Shown piece by piece: positions 26,829 to 35,924 of a DNA stretch of 64,000 nt. The notes beneath the pieces were generated by a model. The model was not told the DNA's origin. It saw nothing but the letters and a program-made list of their open reading frames with translations, and did not search any database. Each line of letters starts with the position of its first letter. Position 1 is the first letter of the stretch. Source of the stretch: Erythrobacter sp. (GTDB taxonomy: Bacteria > Pseudomonadota > Alphaproteobacteria > Sphingomonadales > Sphingomonadaceae); NCBI GenBank assembly GCA_019739335.1, contig CP073261.1:744001-808000 (forward strand), in the 5' to 3' direction. Position numbers and translations under genes: made by a program.

Positions 26829-27770
26829 TTATCGGCGCAGCCCTGCATAGGGCGCGGCATCATCGACTGGCGGGATCGCCCCCCGCCGCATCACAATCCA
26901 GCCGCCGAGCGCATGGCCCGCCAGCGCTGCCTGCGCCGGTTCGTCGCCAGCCAGCCGCGCCGACAGATAGCCCGCATCGAAGGCATCACCCGCGCCGCTG
27001 GTATCGACCGGATCGAGCCGCGCCGGGGGCGGGACAATGGTGCCATCGGGCAGGCGGCACCCGTCCGCGCCCAGCTTGACGACGACTTCCGCCTTGCCTT
27101 CGCTCGCTTCCATCCAGCTTTCGTAAACCGCCTGCGCATCGCCCAGTCCGGCGAGCGAGGCCTCGTCCTCCAGCGTCGGCAGGCCCATCGTCGCGCTCGC
27201 GGCTCCGGCATTGCGCCAGTCCAGCGCTTCCTCGCGCGAGGCCCAGAGGCGCGGGCGGTAATTGCCATCGAACATCACTCGCCCGCCCTTGCCGCGCACA
27301 TGCTGGGCCAGCGCCAGCAATTCGCCGCGCCCCGCCTCGTCAAGGATGGCCAGACTGATCAACGAGAACACCAGCAGGTCCGCCCGCTCCGCCGCCGCCC
27401 GGATCGGCGCGAAGAGTTCGGGCGCAAACATATGCCGCGCCGCAGCCGTCTCGCGCCAATAGGTGAAGCTGCGTTCCCCCGCAGCATCGGTATGGATCGC
27501 ATAGAGCCCGATGTTGCGCGCAGGGTGTTCTGACACCAGACTGCAATCGAGCCCCTCGCCTTCCCACGCAGCGCGCGCCGCCAGGCTGAAGCGATCCGCG
27601 CCAAGGCTGCTCAGGAACGCCACATCGCAGCCGAGTCGCGCCAAGTGCACGCCGACATCAAGCATGTCCCCGCCATGCGCCATCTGCCAGTCGTCCGCCC
27701 CGCCGCCCGGCGCGCGGAACAGTTCGGCCATGCCTTCGCCGACGCAGACAATGCGGGGCTTGCCGCTCAT
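26829..27770 (-). CDS. PfkB-family 2-keto-3-deoxy-sugar-acid kinase
   Basis: A 313-aa ribokinase-like kinase. IVCVGEGMAELFR and the Gly-rich GGDMLDVGVHLARLG form the substrate lid region, FTYWRETAAARH is typical of KDG kinases, and DTSGAGDAFDAGYLSARLA holds the catalytic Asp and anion hole. It would phosphorylate 2-keto-3-deoxygalactonate or -gluconate to the 6-phosphate used by the aldolase. E. coli uses the unrelated DgoK for this step, so a PfkB enzyme serving the galactonate route is an inference from context. A LacI-type palindrome lies about 20 nt upstream of the ATG. Confidence 0.86.
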   Translation of the reverse strand: MSGKPRIVCVGEGMAELFRAPGGGADDWQMAHGGDMLDVGVHLARLGCDVAFLSSLGADRFSLAARAAWEGEGLDCSLVSEHPARNIGLYAIHTDAAGERSFTYWRETAAARHMFAPELFAPIRAAAERADLLVFSLISLAILDEAGRGELLALAQHVRGKGGRVMFDGNYRPRLWASREEALDWRNAGAASATMGLPTLEDEASLAGLGDAQAVYESWMEASEGKAEVVVKLGADGCRLPDGTIVPPPARLDPVDTSGAGDAFDAGYLSARLAGDEPAQAALAGHALGGWIVMRRGAIPPVDDAAPYAGLRR

Positions 27771-27789
27771 GAAAAATCCTTCCCGTTCC

Positions 27790-27803
27790 CGTTAGCGCTA
27801 CCT
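27790..27803. promoter_or_regulatory. LacI-type operator upstream of the sugar-acid kinase
   Basis: CGTTAGCGCTACCT contains the perfect 8-bp palindrome TAGCGCTA (27793-27800) with the central CG typical of LacI-family operators, and matches TGGTAGCGCTACCA at 11 of 14 positions. It ends 20 nt upstream of the kinase ATG, a position that would block transcription. The LacI protein at 3835-4848 is the only LacI regulator in the window. Confidence 0.45.
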
Positions 27804-27915
27804 CTTGCGCAAGCGCGGGCGAAGTTTCAACGGAGAAGCTGCAAGGCCATCCCGCCGTCAATTGACTATGTCCACGCTCCGCGCCTAGAGCGCCAGCGCA
27901 AAGGAGCACGCCCCC

Positions 27916-29115
27916 ATGACCCAGCACATCCTCGAAAAACTCGCCGCCACCAATCCCGAAGCCGAGATCTGGTGGGACAGTTCGCCGCTGGTCTATCCGA
28001 GCTGGAAGGCCGAATCGCTGGCCAAGGCGCCCGAAGCCAAGCGCGCCGAGTGGGAAGAACAGCTCACCCGCCTCTATGACAACGCGACCATCAAGCAGTC
28101 GGGCGAGATGGGCTTTCGCGGTGTCACCACCAATCCGCCGCTGTCCTTGCAGGCGGTGCAGCTCGATCCGGCGGGCTGGACCCAGCTGGTCAAGGACATC
28201 GCCGCGTCGGACCGCGCGCTCGATGTCGAAGGCGTGTACTGGAAGATGTACCTCGAACTGGTGAAGCGCGGCGCCGATGCGATCCGCCCGGTGTTCGAGA
28301 AGTCGGGCTACAAGTACGGCATGCTCTCGGGCCAGGTCGATCCGCGCTTCGTCACCGACGGCGAGGCGATGCTGGCGCAGGGCCTGACGATCGCCGCGAT
28401 GGGCGACAACGTGATGGTCAAGCTGCCCGGCTCCAAGGAAGGCTACGAAGTGCTGGAGGAACTGACCGCGCGCGGCATTTCCACCAACAACACCACCAGC
28501 TTTGCCGTGGCGCAATACACCCGCTGCCGCGCGGCAGTGACCGCAGGTCTGCAACGCGCGCAAGCGGCAGGCGTGGACCTCTCGAAGTGGCGCTCGGTCA
28601 TCACCCACATGTCCAGCCGCCTCGGCGAAAAGGGCGACTGGAAAGTGCAGGCCAAGGCGCGCGGCATCGAACTGTCTCTCGACGAGATCCGCGATGGCGA
28701 GGAAGCCGTGCTCAAGCGCGCCTACTGGCAGGGCAAGAACACCGGCCACCCGTCCAAGATGCTGCAATGTTCGATGCGGGTGGAAAAGGACAAGGACGGG
28801 AAAACCGTCAGCCGCCACGTGCAGGATTTCGCCGGCTCGGACATGGTCTACACCTGCCCGCCGAGCTACATCCTGCAATTGATGGAAGTGGAGGACGAAC
28901 TGGCTCCCTTCGATCCCAAGGCCATCGAACGCGAGCCGAACCCGGCCAGCGTGGAAAAACTTATGAAGCTCCCCAGCTTCCGCCAGGCCTATGAATTCGA
29001 AGGCATGAAGCCGAACGAATTCGCCCAGTTCGGCGCCTTCCAGGCCACCGCCACCGAATTTGCTGCTGCCACGCGGCAGACGGTGGATTTCGTGCGGATG
29101 GTGATGGAGGGATAA
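27916..29115 (+). CDS. Transaldolase-family protein
   Basis: A 399-aa protein with transaldolase/fructose-6-phosphate aldolase features: IWWDSSPLVYPSW at the N-terminus, FRGVTTNPPLSLQAV (the T-T-N-P motif) and a likely Schiff-base Lys in DNVMVKLPGSKEG, followed by ISTNNTTSFAVAQY. It is about 80 residues longer than E. coli TalB, with the extra sequence mostly in the last third (LQCSMRVEKDKDGK, TCPPSYILQLMEVEDEL). It would move dihydroxyacetone units in pentose phosphate metabolism, useful for pentoses from hemicellulose, but long variants are not well characterised. AAGGAG precedes the ATG. It stands alone between the sugar and aromatic regions. Confidence 0.78.
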   Translation: MTQHILEKLAATNPEAEIWWDSSPLVYPSWKAESLAKAPEAKRAEWEEQLTRLYDNATIKQSGEMGFRGVTTNPPLSLQAVQLDPAGWTQLVKDIAASDRALDVEGVYWKMYLELVKRGADAIRPVFEKSGYKYGMLSGQVDPRFVTDGEAMLAQGLTIAAMGDNVMVKLPGSKEGYEVLEELTARGISTNNTTSFAVAQYTRCRAAVTAGLQRAQAAGVDLSKWRSVITHMSSRLGEKGDWKVQAKARGIELSLDEIRDGEEAVLKRAYWQGKNTGHPSKMLQCSMRVEKDKDGKTVSRHVQDFAGSDMVYTCPPSYILQLMEVEDELAPFDPKAIEREPNPASVEKLMKLPSFRQAYEFEGMKPNEFAQFGAFQATATEFAAATRQTVDFVRMVMEG

Positions 29116-29175
29116 AGGCGACGGCTGGAACGCCCGCCTTCCCCATTCATTCTCCGAATTGAAAGGGGAGAGAGC

Positions 29176-29352
29176 ATCCAGACGATCCTGCAATTCTTCG
29201 TGCAGATCCTGATGGCGCTGTTCGGCGCGATCGGGAGTGCGCTGGCGACCTTCGGCACCGCCGGGTTGTTCATGGGCGGCGGCGCACTGGGCGGAGGCTG
29301 GTTCTGGCGGCGCTGGCGAAGGCGGGGCCGGAAGCCAGACAAGGACGATTAG
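29176..29352 (+). CDS. Putative small membrane protein (58 aa) with possible ATC start
   Basis: An open frame ending at TAG 29350-29352 encodes a hydrophobic helix-prone peptide (ILQFFVQILMALFGAIG), a Gly-rich stretch (FMGGGALGGGWFW) and a basic tail (RRWRRRGRKPDKDD). A strong AAGGGGAG ends six nt before an in-frame ATC at 29176, and no ATG is nearby. The first usual starts in frame are GTG 29200 and ATG 29212, neither with a good ribosome site. Either a rare ATC start (as known for AUU in infC) or a degraded start is possible. Function unknown. Confidence 0.35.
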   Translation: MQTILQFFVQILMALFGAIGSALATFGTAGLFMGGGALGGGWFWRRWRRRGRKPDKDD

Positions 29353-29358
29353 CTCCTG

Positions 29359-30975
29359 CTAGGAGGCCGCCTTCTCCGCCACCCGCGCCGCCACCCATTC
29401 GTCCCTTAGCTTGAACTTCTGGATCTTGCCCGAACCGGTCAAAGGCCAGCTTTCCACCTGCTGCCAGTAGGCAGGGCATTTCTGCGGCGCGATCTGTGAC
29501 CGGCAATGCGCGCGCAGCGCATCGGGATCGAACGCAGCGCCGTCCTCCATCCGCACGAATGCCGCCACGGCTTCGCCCAGCACATCGTCGGGTACGCCCA
29601 CCACCGCGCACTCGGCCACGCCGGGCACTTCGAGCAGCACGTTCTCGATTTCCGCCGGGAAAAGGTTCTCCCCGCCGCGAATGATCATGTCCTTCACCCG
29701 GCCGGTAATCTTCACATAGCCGCGATCGTCCATCGTCCCGAGGTCGCCGGTATGCAGCCAGCCTTGTGCGTCCACCGCCTCGGCCGTGGCTTCGGGATTG
29801 TCGTTGTAACCGAGCATCGTGGCGTAACTGCGAGCTCGGATTTCGCCCACCGTGTCGCAGGGCAGCACGTCACCCGTCAGCGGATCGAAAATGCCCACTT
29901 CGCAGCCCAAGGCGGGCTGACCGATGGTGGTCGATACGTCCTCGATCGTGTCGGACGGGCGGGCGCTGGTGATCAACGGACTGCTTTCGGTCTGGCCGTA
30001 AGCTACCAAGGCCTTCGCGCCGAGCACGCCTTGCACCGCCCGCGCGAGTTCCGGCGCGACCATTGCCCCACCCATGCCGATGAGCTTCAGTGAAGTGAGA
30101 TCGCGCGGGCGCGCTTTTTGCGCGGCCACCATCGCCACCGCCATGGTCGGCACGCAAATCGTCCAGGTCACCTTTTCCCGCTCGATCAGGTCCAGCGCCG
30201 CATTGGGATCGAATGCAAACAGCGGGCAGTAGGACGAGCCCGATTGCAGCGCGCCGAGCACGCCCATCGAGCAGCCCATCGTATGGAATAACGGTGTCAG
30301 CCCCAGCGTGGACTGGTTGTCCCCCAACCCGCCTGCCTGCACGAACAGCCGGGCATTGTTGGTGAGGTTGCGATGCGACAGGACGACACCCTTCGGGAAG
30401 CCTGTGGTGCCACTGGTGTACTGGATCTGCGCCGGATCGTTCGTATCGACCTGCGGCAGCGTCCCGGATGGATCGGTGAACAGCGCGGCGTGCTCCTGCA
30501 TGTCCACAATTTCGCGCAGCGCGGGGCAGTTCGGCGCGACTTCGGCGGCAATGGCCGCCATTTGATTGCCGCGGAATTCCCGCACCAAAAACAGGCCCGC
30601 TGCGCGCGACTGTTGCAGCACATAGGCAAGCTCACGCCTCTGGTATGCGGGATTGACCGTTACCAGCGTCAGCCCGGCGAGCGCACAGGCATATTCGAGC
30701 AGCACCCATTCGGGCAGGTTCGGCCCCCAGACCGCGATTTTCTCTCCGGGCTGGAACCGCGCCGCCAGCCCCAAGGCCAGCCGTTCGGTATCCGCAAGCA
30801 ATGCTGCATAGGTCCAGCGCCGTCCGCTCGTACCGTCGGGCAGACCTTCGATCAGCGCGTCGGCAGAGGAGCTTTCGACCGCCTGCTGGCGGAGCAGGTC
30901 GCCGATGGTTGTGTCGAACACTTGCTCATCCGCAAACCAGTCACACAATGCCTTGTCGAGGCGCCGCTCGGCCAT
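29359..30975 (-). CDS. AMP-dependent acyl-CoA synthetase (FadD-like)
   Basis: A 538-aa adenylate-forming ligase that activates a carboxylic acid to its CoA thioester. The P-loop-like motif YTSGTTGFPKGVVLSH lies at about 199-214, AYGQTESSP near 340, and the A8 hinge with GWLHTGDLGTMDDRGY and GRVKDMIIRGGENLFP near 425-455. A C-terminal lysine motif GSGKIQKFKL completes the fold. The substrate could be a fatty acid or an aromatic acid; its position 35 nt downstream of ligI on the same strand makes a lignin-derived acid conceivable, but sequence alone reads as medium/long-chain acyl-CoA synthetase. GGAGAGAG precedes the ATG. Confidence 0.88.
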   Translation of the reverse strand: MAERRLDKALCDWFADEQVFDTTIGDLLRQQAVESSSADALIEGLPDGTSGRRWTYAALLADTERLALGLAARFQPGEKIAVWGPNLPEWVLLEYACALAGLTLVTVNPAYQRRELAYVLQQSRAAGLFLVREFRGNQMAAIAAEVAPNCPALREIVDMQEHAALFTDPSGTLPQVDTNDPAQIQYTSGTTGFPKGVVLSHRNLTNNARLFVQAGGLGDNQSTLGLTPLFHTMGCSMGVLGALQSGSSYCPLFAFDPNAALDLIEREKVTWTICVPTMAVAMVAAQKARPRDLTSLKLIGMGGAMVAPELARAVQGVLGAKALVAYGQTESSPLITSARPSDTIEDVSTTIGQPALGCEVGIFDPLTGDVLPCDTVGEIRARSYATMLGYNDNPEATAEAVDAQGWLHTGDLGTMDDRGYVKITGRVKDMIIRGGENLFPAEIENVLLEVPGVAECAVVGVPDDVLGEAVAAFVRMEDGAAFDPDALRAHCRSQIAPQKCPAYWQQVESWPLTGSGKIQKFKLRDEWVAARVAEKAAS

Positions 30976-31010
30976 CTCTCTCTCCGTCCACGGCCGATCA
31001 TACGCCAGCC

Positions 31011-31994
<984 letters not shown>

Positions 31995-32012
31995 CCACGC
32001 GCCGAGGTTCGA

Positions 32013-33086
32013 TCAAACATATACAGTGCCATCCATCAGCTTACGCGCGGTGCGCAGCAGCGCGGCGCTTTCGACCTGCCCCGATGCATCGAGAGTCATC
32101 ACGCAGGTCATTTCACCGCTGGGATGCTCGATGCTGAGCGTCTTCACATCGCCTTCCGGCACCGAGGCCACTTCGGCAGCGGGCGAGCCTTCGACAAGGC
32201 AGGCCGTCGCCGCCGTTACCGCGCCCAGCACACCAATGCTGGCGTGCGCACGATGCGGAATAAACACCCGCGTGGTCAGCGCACCCCCATGCTGCGGCGG
32301 AGCGACCAGCGTCATCTTCGGCACCGATTTCGCGCTGACATCGCCAAGGTTCATCAGCGGGCCTGCCGCCAGACGGATTGCTTCGATCTTCGCACGGATC
32401 GGCGCGAAGGCCTCGCTCTCCAGTTCCTCGCGGGTCTCGTACCCGCTCGCGCCGACATCCTCGGCCTTGAACACCACGCACGGCATGCCGTTGTCGATCA
32501 GGGTGCAGCGCACCCATTCGATCACGTCGAAGGCATTGCCGGTGGGCAGCAGCGCGCCGCAGCTCGATCCTGCGGTATCGCGGAAATCGATCGGGATCGG
32601 CGCATGGCTGCCCGGCACCCCGTCGATCCGCGCCGTGCCGAAATAATTGACATGCCGCCGCCCGATTTCGTCGAGCGGGGTTTCGACGCTGGCCACGGCG
32701 ATCTGGCCGGTGTTTTCCATGTAGATGGTGACCTGCGTCACATCGCCGGTCGGCTCGACCAGGTGGCGTTCGATGGCAAAGGGGCCGACACCGGCAAGGA
32801 TATTGCCGCAGTTCTGCGCGTCGGACACGATCGCCTGATCGACGAACACCTGCAGGAACAGGTAATCGACATCGATGCCGGGCCGCGCCGACTTCTGCAC
32901 CACCGCCACCTTGCTGGTGAGCGGATCGGCGCCGCCCATCCCGTCGATCTGGCGCGGATCGGGGCTGCCCATCACCCCGAGCAGGAATGTGGCGCGTTCG
33001 TCGGGATCGGTGGGAAGATCGGCTGCGAGGAAGTACCCGCCCTTCGACGTCCCCCCGCGCATCCACATGACCTGGGATTGGTTCAT
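32013..33086 (-). CDS. ligU: 4-oxalomesaconate tautomerase (LigU, PrpF family)
   Basis: A 357-aa PrpF-type isomerase. MWMRGGTSKGGYF, GGADPLTSKVAVV, DAQNCGNILAGVGPFAIE (catalytic Cys/Lys region) and HRAHASIGVLGAVTAATACL identify the family. LigU shifts the double bond of 4-oxalomesaconate between the PDC hydrolase LigI and the hydratase LigJ. The gene lies between ligI and ligK, where Sphingobium SYK-6 also carries it. GAAGGAAG precedes the ATG at 33086. A 97-bp hairpin repeat lies directly upstream. Confidence 0.9.
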   Translation of the reverse strand: MNQSQVMWMRGGTSKGGYFLAADLPTDPDERATFLLGVMGSPDPRQIDGMGGADPLTSKVAVVQKSARPGIDVDYLFLQVFVDQAIVSDAQNCGNILAGVGPFAIERHLVEPTGDVTQVTIYMENTGQIAVASVETPLDEIGRRHVNYFGTARIDGVPGSHAPIPIDFRDTAGSSCGALLPTGNAFDVIEWVRCTLIDNGMPCVVFKAEDVGASGYETREELESEAFAPIRAKIEAIRLAAGPLMNLGDVSAKSVPKMTLVAPPQHGGALTTRVFIPHRAHASIGVLGAVTAATACLVEGSPAAEVASVPEGDVKTLSIEHPSGEMTCVMTLDASGQVESAALLRTARKLMDGTVYV

Positions 33087-33100
33087 ACGATCTTCCTTCT

Positions 33101-33197
33101 CCCCTCCCGCTTGCGGGAGGGGCCGGGGGTGGGCCTGTAATCGCGTCGATCGCTGCGCTCGCGCCCACCCCTAACCCCTCCCGCAAGCGGGAGGGGG
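33101..33197. repeat. 97-bp palindromic intergenic repeat, copy 1
   Basis: The left end is a 10-bp stem CCCCTCCCGC-TT-GCGGGAGGGG and the right end is the same stem with an AA loop. The two ends are also inverse complements of each other, as are GGGGGTGGGC and GCCCACCCCT inside them. The 28 nt in the centre are unrelated to copy 2 (37572-37668). It lies between ligK and ligU on the operon strand and could stabilise or stop the transcript. Confidence 0.8.
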
Positions 33198-33207
33198 ACT
33201 GTCGCGC

Positions 33208-33879
33208 TCAAACCCATTTCAGCCCCATGTCCGTGAGCTTCTGGCGGAAGCCGTACATATCCAGCCCCAATTCGCCGGCTGCCAGCCGCTGGCGCTTGCT
33301 TTCCTCGTTCGCCTCGCGAGCCTGCGCCGTCTGGAGCACCGTCTCGGCATCTTCACGGCGGACCACGCAGACCCCGTCGTCATCGGCGACGATCACGTCG
33401 CCAGGGCGGATGAAGGCACTGGCGCAGACCACGTCGATGTTCACGCTGCCGAGGCTGGCCTTGATCGTCCCCTGCGCGAAGACCCGCTTGGCCCAGACCG
33501 GGAACTGCATTTCGGTCAAGTCGCGCACGTCGCGAATCCCTGCGTCGATGATCAGCCCGCGCACTCCGCGCGCCTGTGCGCTGGTGGCGAGCAGGTCGCC
33601 GAAATAGCCGTCTTCGCAAGGACTGGTCGGCGCGATCACCAGAATGTCGCCCTCGCGGCACTGCTCGATCGCGGCGTGGACCATGTAGTTGTCGCCGGGC
33701 GGCACCGAGATGGTGATCGCCGAAGCACCGATGCGCGCGCCCGCGTAAATGGGCCGCATATAGCTGGCCAGCAGCCCGGTGCGGCCCTGCGATTCGTGCA
33801 CCGTGGCGACCCCGCACTTACCCAGAGCCTCCACCACTTCGGGATCGGCCCGTTCGATATTCTGGACGACGACACCCAT
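33208..33879 (-). CDS. ligK: 4-carboxy-4-hydroxy-2-oxoadipate aldolase
   Basis: A 223-aa class II, metal-dependent aldolase of the RraA-like fold that cleaves CHA to pyruvate and oxaloacetate, the final step of the pathway. [75 protein letters not shown] and [12 protein letters not shown] follow Sphingobium LigK closely. AGGAGAGA precedes the ATG. It is the first gene of the minus-strand operon ligK-ligU-ligI and is divergent from the ligJABC operon. Confidence 0.95.
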   Translation of the reverse strand: MGVVVQNIERADPEVVEALGKCGVATVHESQGRTGLLASYMRPIYAGARIGASAITISVPPGDNYMVHAAIEQCREGDILVIAPTSPCEDGYFGDLLATSAQARGVRGLIIDAGIRDVRDLTEMQFPVWAKRVFAQGTIKASLGSVNIDVVCASAFIRPGDVIVADDDGVCVVRREDAETVLQTAQAREANEESKRQRLAAGELGLDMYGFRQKLTDMGLKWV

Positions 33880-33967
33880 GCGCGATTCTCTCCTCTTGTC
33901 CCTTGCCGCCCCGCCTGAACGCGGCTCCGCACTGCGTCAAGCTGGCCAGGCACACTTGGCTCCAAAC

Positions 33968-33986
33968 TTGTAAGCACCACTTACAA
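33968..33986. promoter_or_regulatory. Perfect inverted-repeat operator between the two lig operons
   Basis: TTGTAAGCACCACTTACAA is a perfect palindrome with 7-nt arms and a 5-nt spacer, and it contains T-N11-A, the LysR-family signature. It lies 89 nt upstream of ligK and 26 nt upstream of the divergent dehydrogenase ATG. In Sphingobium SYK-6 a LysR activator, LigR, controls the equivalent operons; no lysR gene is in this window, so the regulator must be elsewhere. GntR or TetR binding is an alternative. Confidence 0.6.
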
Positions 33987-34011
33987 TTGATAGGGCATTG
34001 CGTCGAGAGTG

Positions 34012-34902
34012 ATGACCAAGACAGAATCGCAAATTTCTGCCCCCCGTGTGGCACTGATCGGCTTCGGCGAGGCGGGGGAGAGCTTTGCCCGCGCTGGAGC
34101 GTGGCACGGACACGCGCGAGGCTGGGATGTGCTGGAAGCGCGGCGGCTCGCGATGGCGGAGTGCGGTGTGGAAGCTGGCGGGGATGCTGCTGCCGCTCTC
34201 GCTGGTTCGGATTGCGTGCTCAGCCTGGTCACCGCCGATGCGGCGCTGGCGGCAGCGCGGGACTATGCCGCGCTGCCGCCCGAGGGCGCGCTGTTCCTCG
34301 ATATGAATTCGGTCGCTCCCCGCACCAAGCGTGCTGCTGCCGAGGCAGTGGAGGCGGTGGGCGGCGCTTACGTCGATGTCGCGGTAATGGCTCCGGTCGA
34401 CAAAGGACTGGCAGTGCCGCTGTTGCTGGCTGGCGCGCAGGCTGAAGCGGCGCAGCAGATGCTCACTGCGTTAGGTTTCACCAATGTCCGCGTGGTCGGC
34501 GAGGAAGTCGGCCGCGCCAGCGCAATCAAGCTGTGCCGTTCGGTCATGGTCAAGGGGCTCGAAGCGCTCACCGCCGAAATGGTGCTCGCGGCCAGCGCAG
34601 CGGGCGTGCTCGACGAAGTGCTCGCCAGCCTCGATGCCAGCGAGAAGCCGCAAAGCTGGGCCGAGCGCGGCGAGTACAATCTCGACCGGATGCTGGTCCA
34701 CGGCCAGCGCCGTGCCGCCGAAATGGCCGAAGCCAGCGCCATGCTCCGCGACCTCCGCATTGCCCCGCTGATGAGCGAGCAGACTACACAGCGCCAGCAA
34801 GCGCTCGGCCAATTGCAACTTGCGCCCCCGCCCGCCACGCTTTCTGCTAAGCTGGCGGCGATCCGGGCGAATCCGGACTTCAAGGAGAGACCCGACCGAT
34901 GA
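34012..34902 (+). CDS. NAD(P)-dependent beta-hydroxyacid-dehydrogenase-like protein with DUF1932 domain
   Basis: A 296-aa protein with an N-terminal Rossmann domain (VALIGFGEAGESFARAGAW), a substrate-side motif LFLDMNSVAPRTK and VDVAVMAPVDKGLAVPLLLAG, then a conserved Lys region ASAIKLCRSVMVKGLEAL and an all-helical C-terminal DUF1932-type domain. This resembles 6-phosphogluconate or 3-hydroxyisobutyrate dehydrogenases, but the substrate is unknown. It heads the ligJ-DUF2218-ligA-ligB operon and overlaps ligJ by ATGA, so it likely acts on a protocatechuate-pathway or feeder intermediate. A GTG three nt earlier is an alternative start. Confidence 0.75.
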   Translation: MTKTESQISAPRVALIGFGEAGESFARAGAWHGHARGWDVLEARRLAMAECGVEAGGDAAAALAGSDCVLSLVTADAALAAARDYAALPPEGALFLDMNSVAPRTKRAAAEAVEAVGGAYVDVAVMAPVDKGLAVPLLLAGAQAEAAQQMLTALGFTNVRVVGEEVGRASAIKLCRSVMVKGLEALTAEMVLAASAAGVLDEVLASLDASEKPQSWAERGEYNLDRMLVHGQRRAAEMAEASAMLRDLRIAPLMSEQTTQRQQALGQLQLAPPPATLSAKLAAIRANPDFKERPDR

Positions 34903-35924
34903 GCCTCATCATCGACTGCCACGGCCACTACACTGTCCTGCCCAAGGGCCACGACATGTGGCGCGAGGAGCAGAAGGCGGCGTTCAAGAACGGCACCCTC
35001 TGCCCTCCCTATCCGGAAATCTCCGACGAGGAGATCGTCCGCACGATCGAGGACAACCAGTTGAAGCTGGTGCAGGAACGCGGCGCCGATTTTACGATTT
35101 TCTCCCCCCGCGCCAGCGCGATGGCCCCGCATGTCGGCGACCAGGCGGTGGCGAGCGAATGGGCGCGGCGCTGCAACGATCTGATCTACCGCGTCACCCA
35201 GCTGTTCCCCGATACCTTCATCGGCGGCTGCATGCTGCCGCAGAGCCCCAAGTCGGACCTCACCGAAAGCGTGCGCGAACTGCGCCGCTGCGTCGAGGAA
35301 CTGGGCTTCGTCGTCTGCAATCTCAATCCCGATCCCGGCGGCGGCCACTTCACTCACCCGCCGCTGACCGATCCGTACTGGTTCCCCATCTATGAGGCGA
35401 TGTGCGAGTTGCAGGTGCCCGCGATGATCCACGTTTCGGGCAGCTGCAACCCGGCAATGCACGCCACCGGCGGCTATTATCTCGCCGCCGATACCGTCGC
35501 CTTCATGCAATTGCTCGAAGGCGACCTGTTCAGCCGTTATCCCGACCTGAAGCTCATCATTCCCCACGGCGGCGGCGCGGTGCCCTATCACTGGGGACGC
35601 TATCGTGGCCTCGCGGACATGCTCAAGCAGCCCGATATCGAGCAGCACCTGATGAACAACGTGTTCTTCGATACCTGCGTCTATCACCAGCCGGGGATCG
35701 ACCTGCTGGCAGACGTGATCGCCAACAAGAACATCCTGTTCGGCAGCGAGATGGTCGGCGCGGTGCGCGGGATCGATCCGCAGACAGGCCATTATTTCGA
35801 CGATACCAAACGCTATATCGACGCGCTCGACATCTCCGAGCAGGAGAAGCACATGATATTCGAAGGCAATGCCCGGATCGTCTATCCGCGGCTCGATACG
35901 ATCCTGAAGGCCCGCGGATTATGA
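34899..35924 (+). CDS. ligJ: 4-oxalomesaconate hydratase
   Basis: A 341-aa amidohydrolase-2 family hydratase that adds water to 4-oxalomesaconate to give 4-carboxy-4-hydroxy-2-oxoadipate. MSLIIDCHGHYTVLPKGHD holds the N-terminal metal His pair. FTIFSPRASAMAPHVGD, VVCNLNPDPGGGHFTHPPL, MIHVSGSCNPAMHATGGYY, LKLIIPHGGGAVPYHWGRY and NILFGSEMVGAVRGIDP match Sphingobium LigJ. It overlaps the genes on both sides by ATGA, indicating tight coupling. Confidence 0.95.
   Translation: MSLIIDCHGHYTVLPKGHDMWREEQKAAFKNGTLCPPYPEISDEEIVRTIEDNQLKLVQERGADFTIFSPRASAMAPHVGDQAVASEWARRCNDLIYRVTQLFPDTFIGGCMLPQSPKSDLTESVRELRRCVEELGFVVCNLNPDPGGGHFTHPPLTDPYWFPIYEAMCELQVPAMIHVSGSCNPAMHATGGYYLAADTVAFMQLLEGDLFSRYPDLKLIIPHGGGAVPYHWGRYRGLADMLKQPDIEQHLMNNVFFDTCVYHQPGIDLLADVIANKNILFGSEMVGAVRGIDPQTGHYFDDTKRYIDALDISEQEKHMIFEGNARIVYPRLDTILKARGL

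Noticed and set aside
27658..29193. 511-aa open frame on the minus strand
   Set aside because: Antisense of the transaldolase-family gene; no motif of its own.
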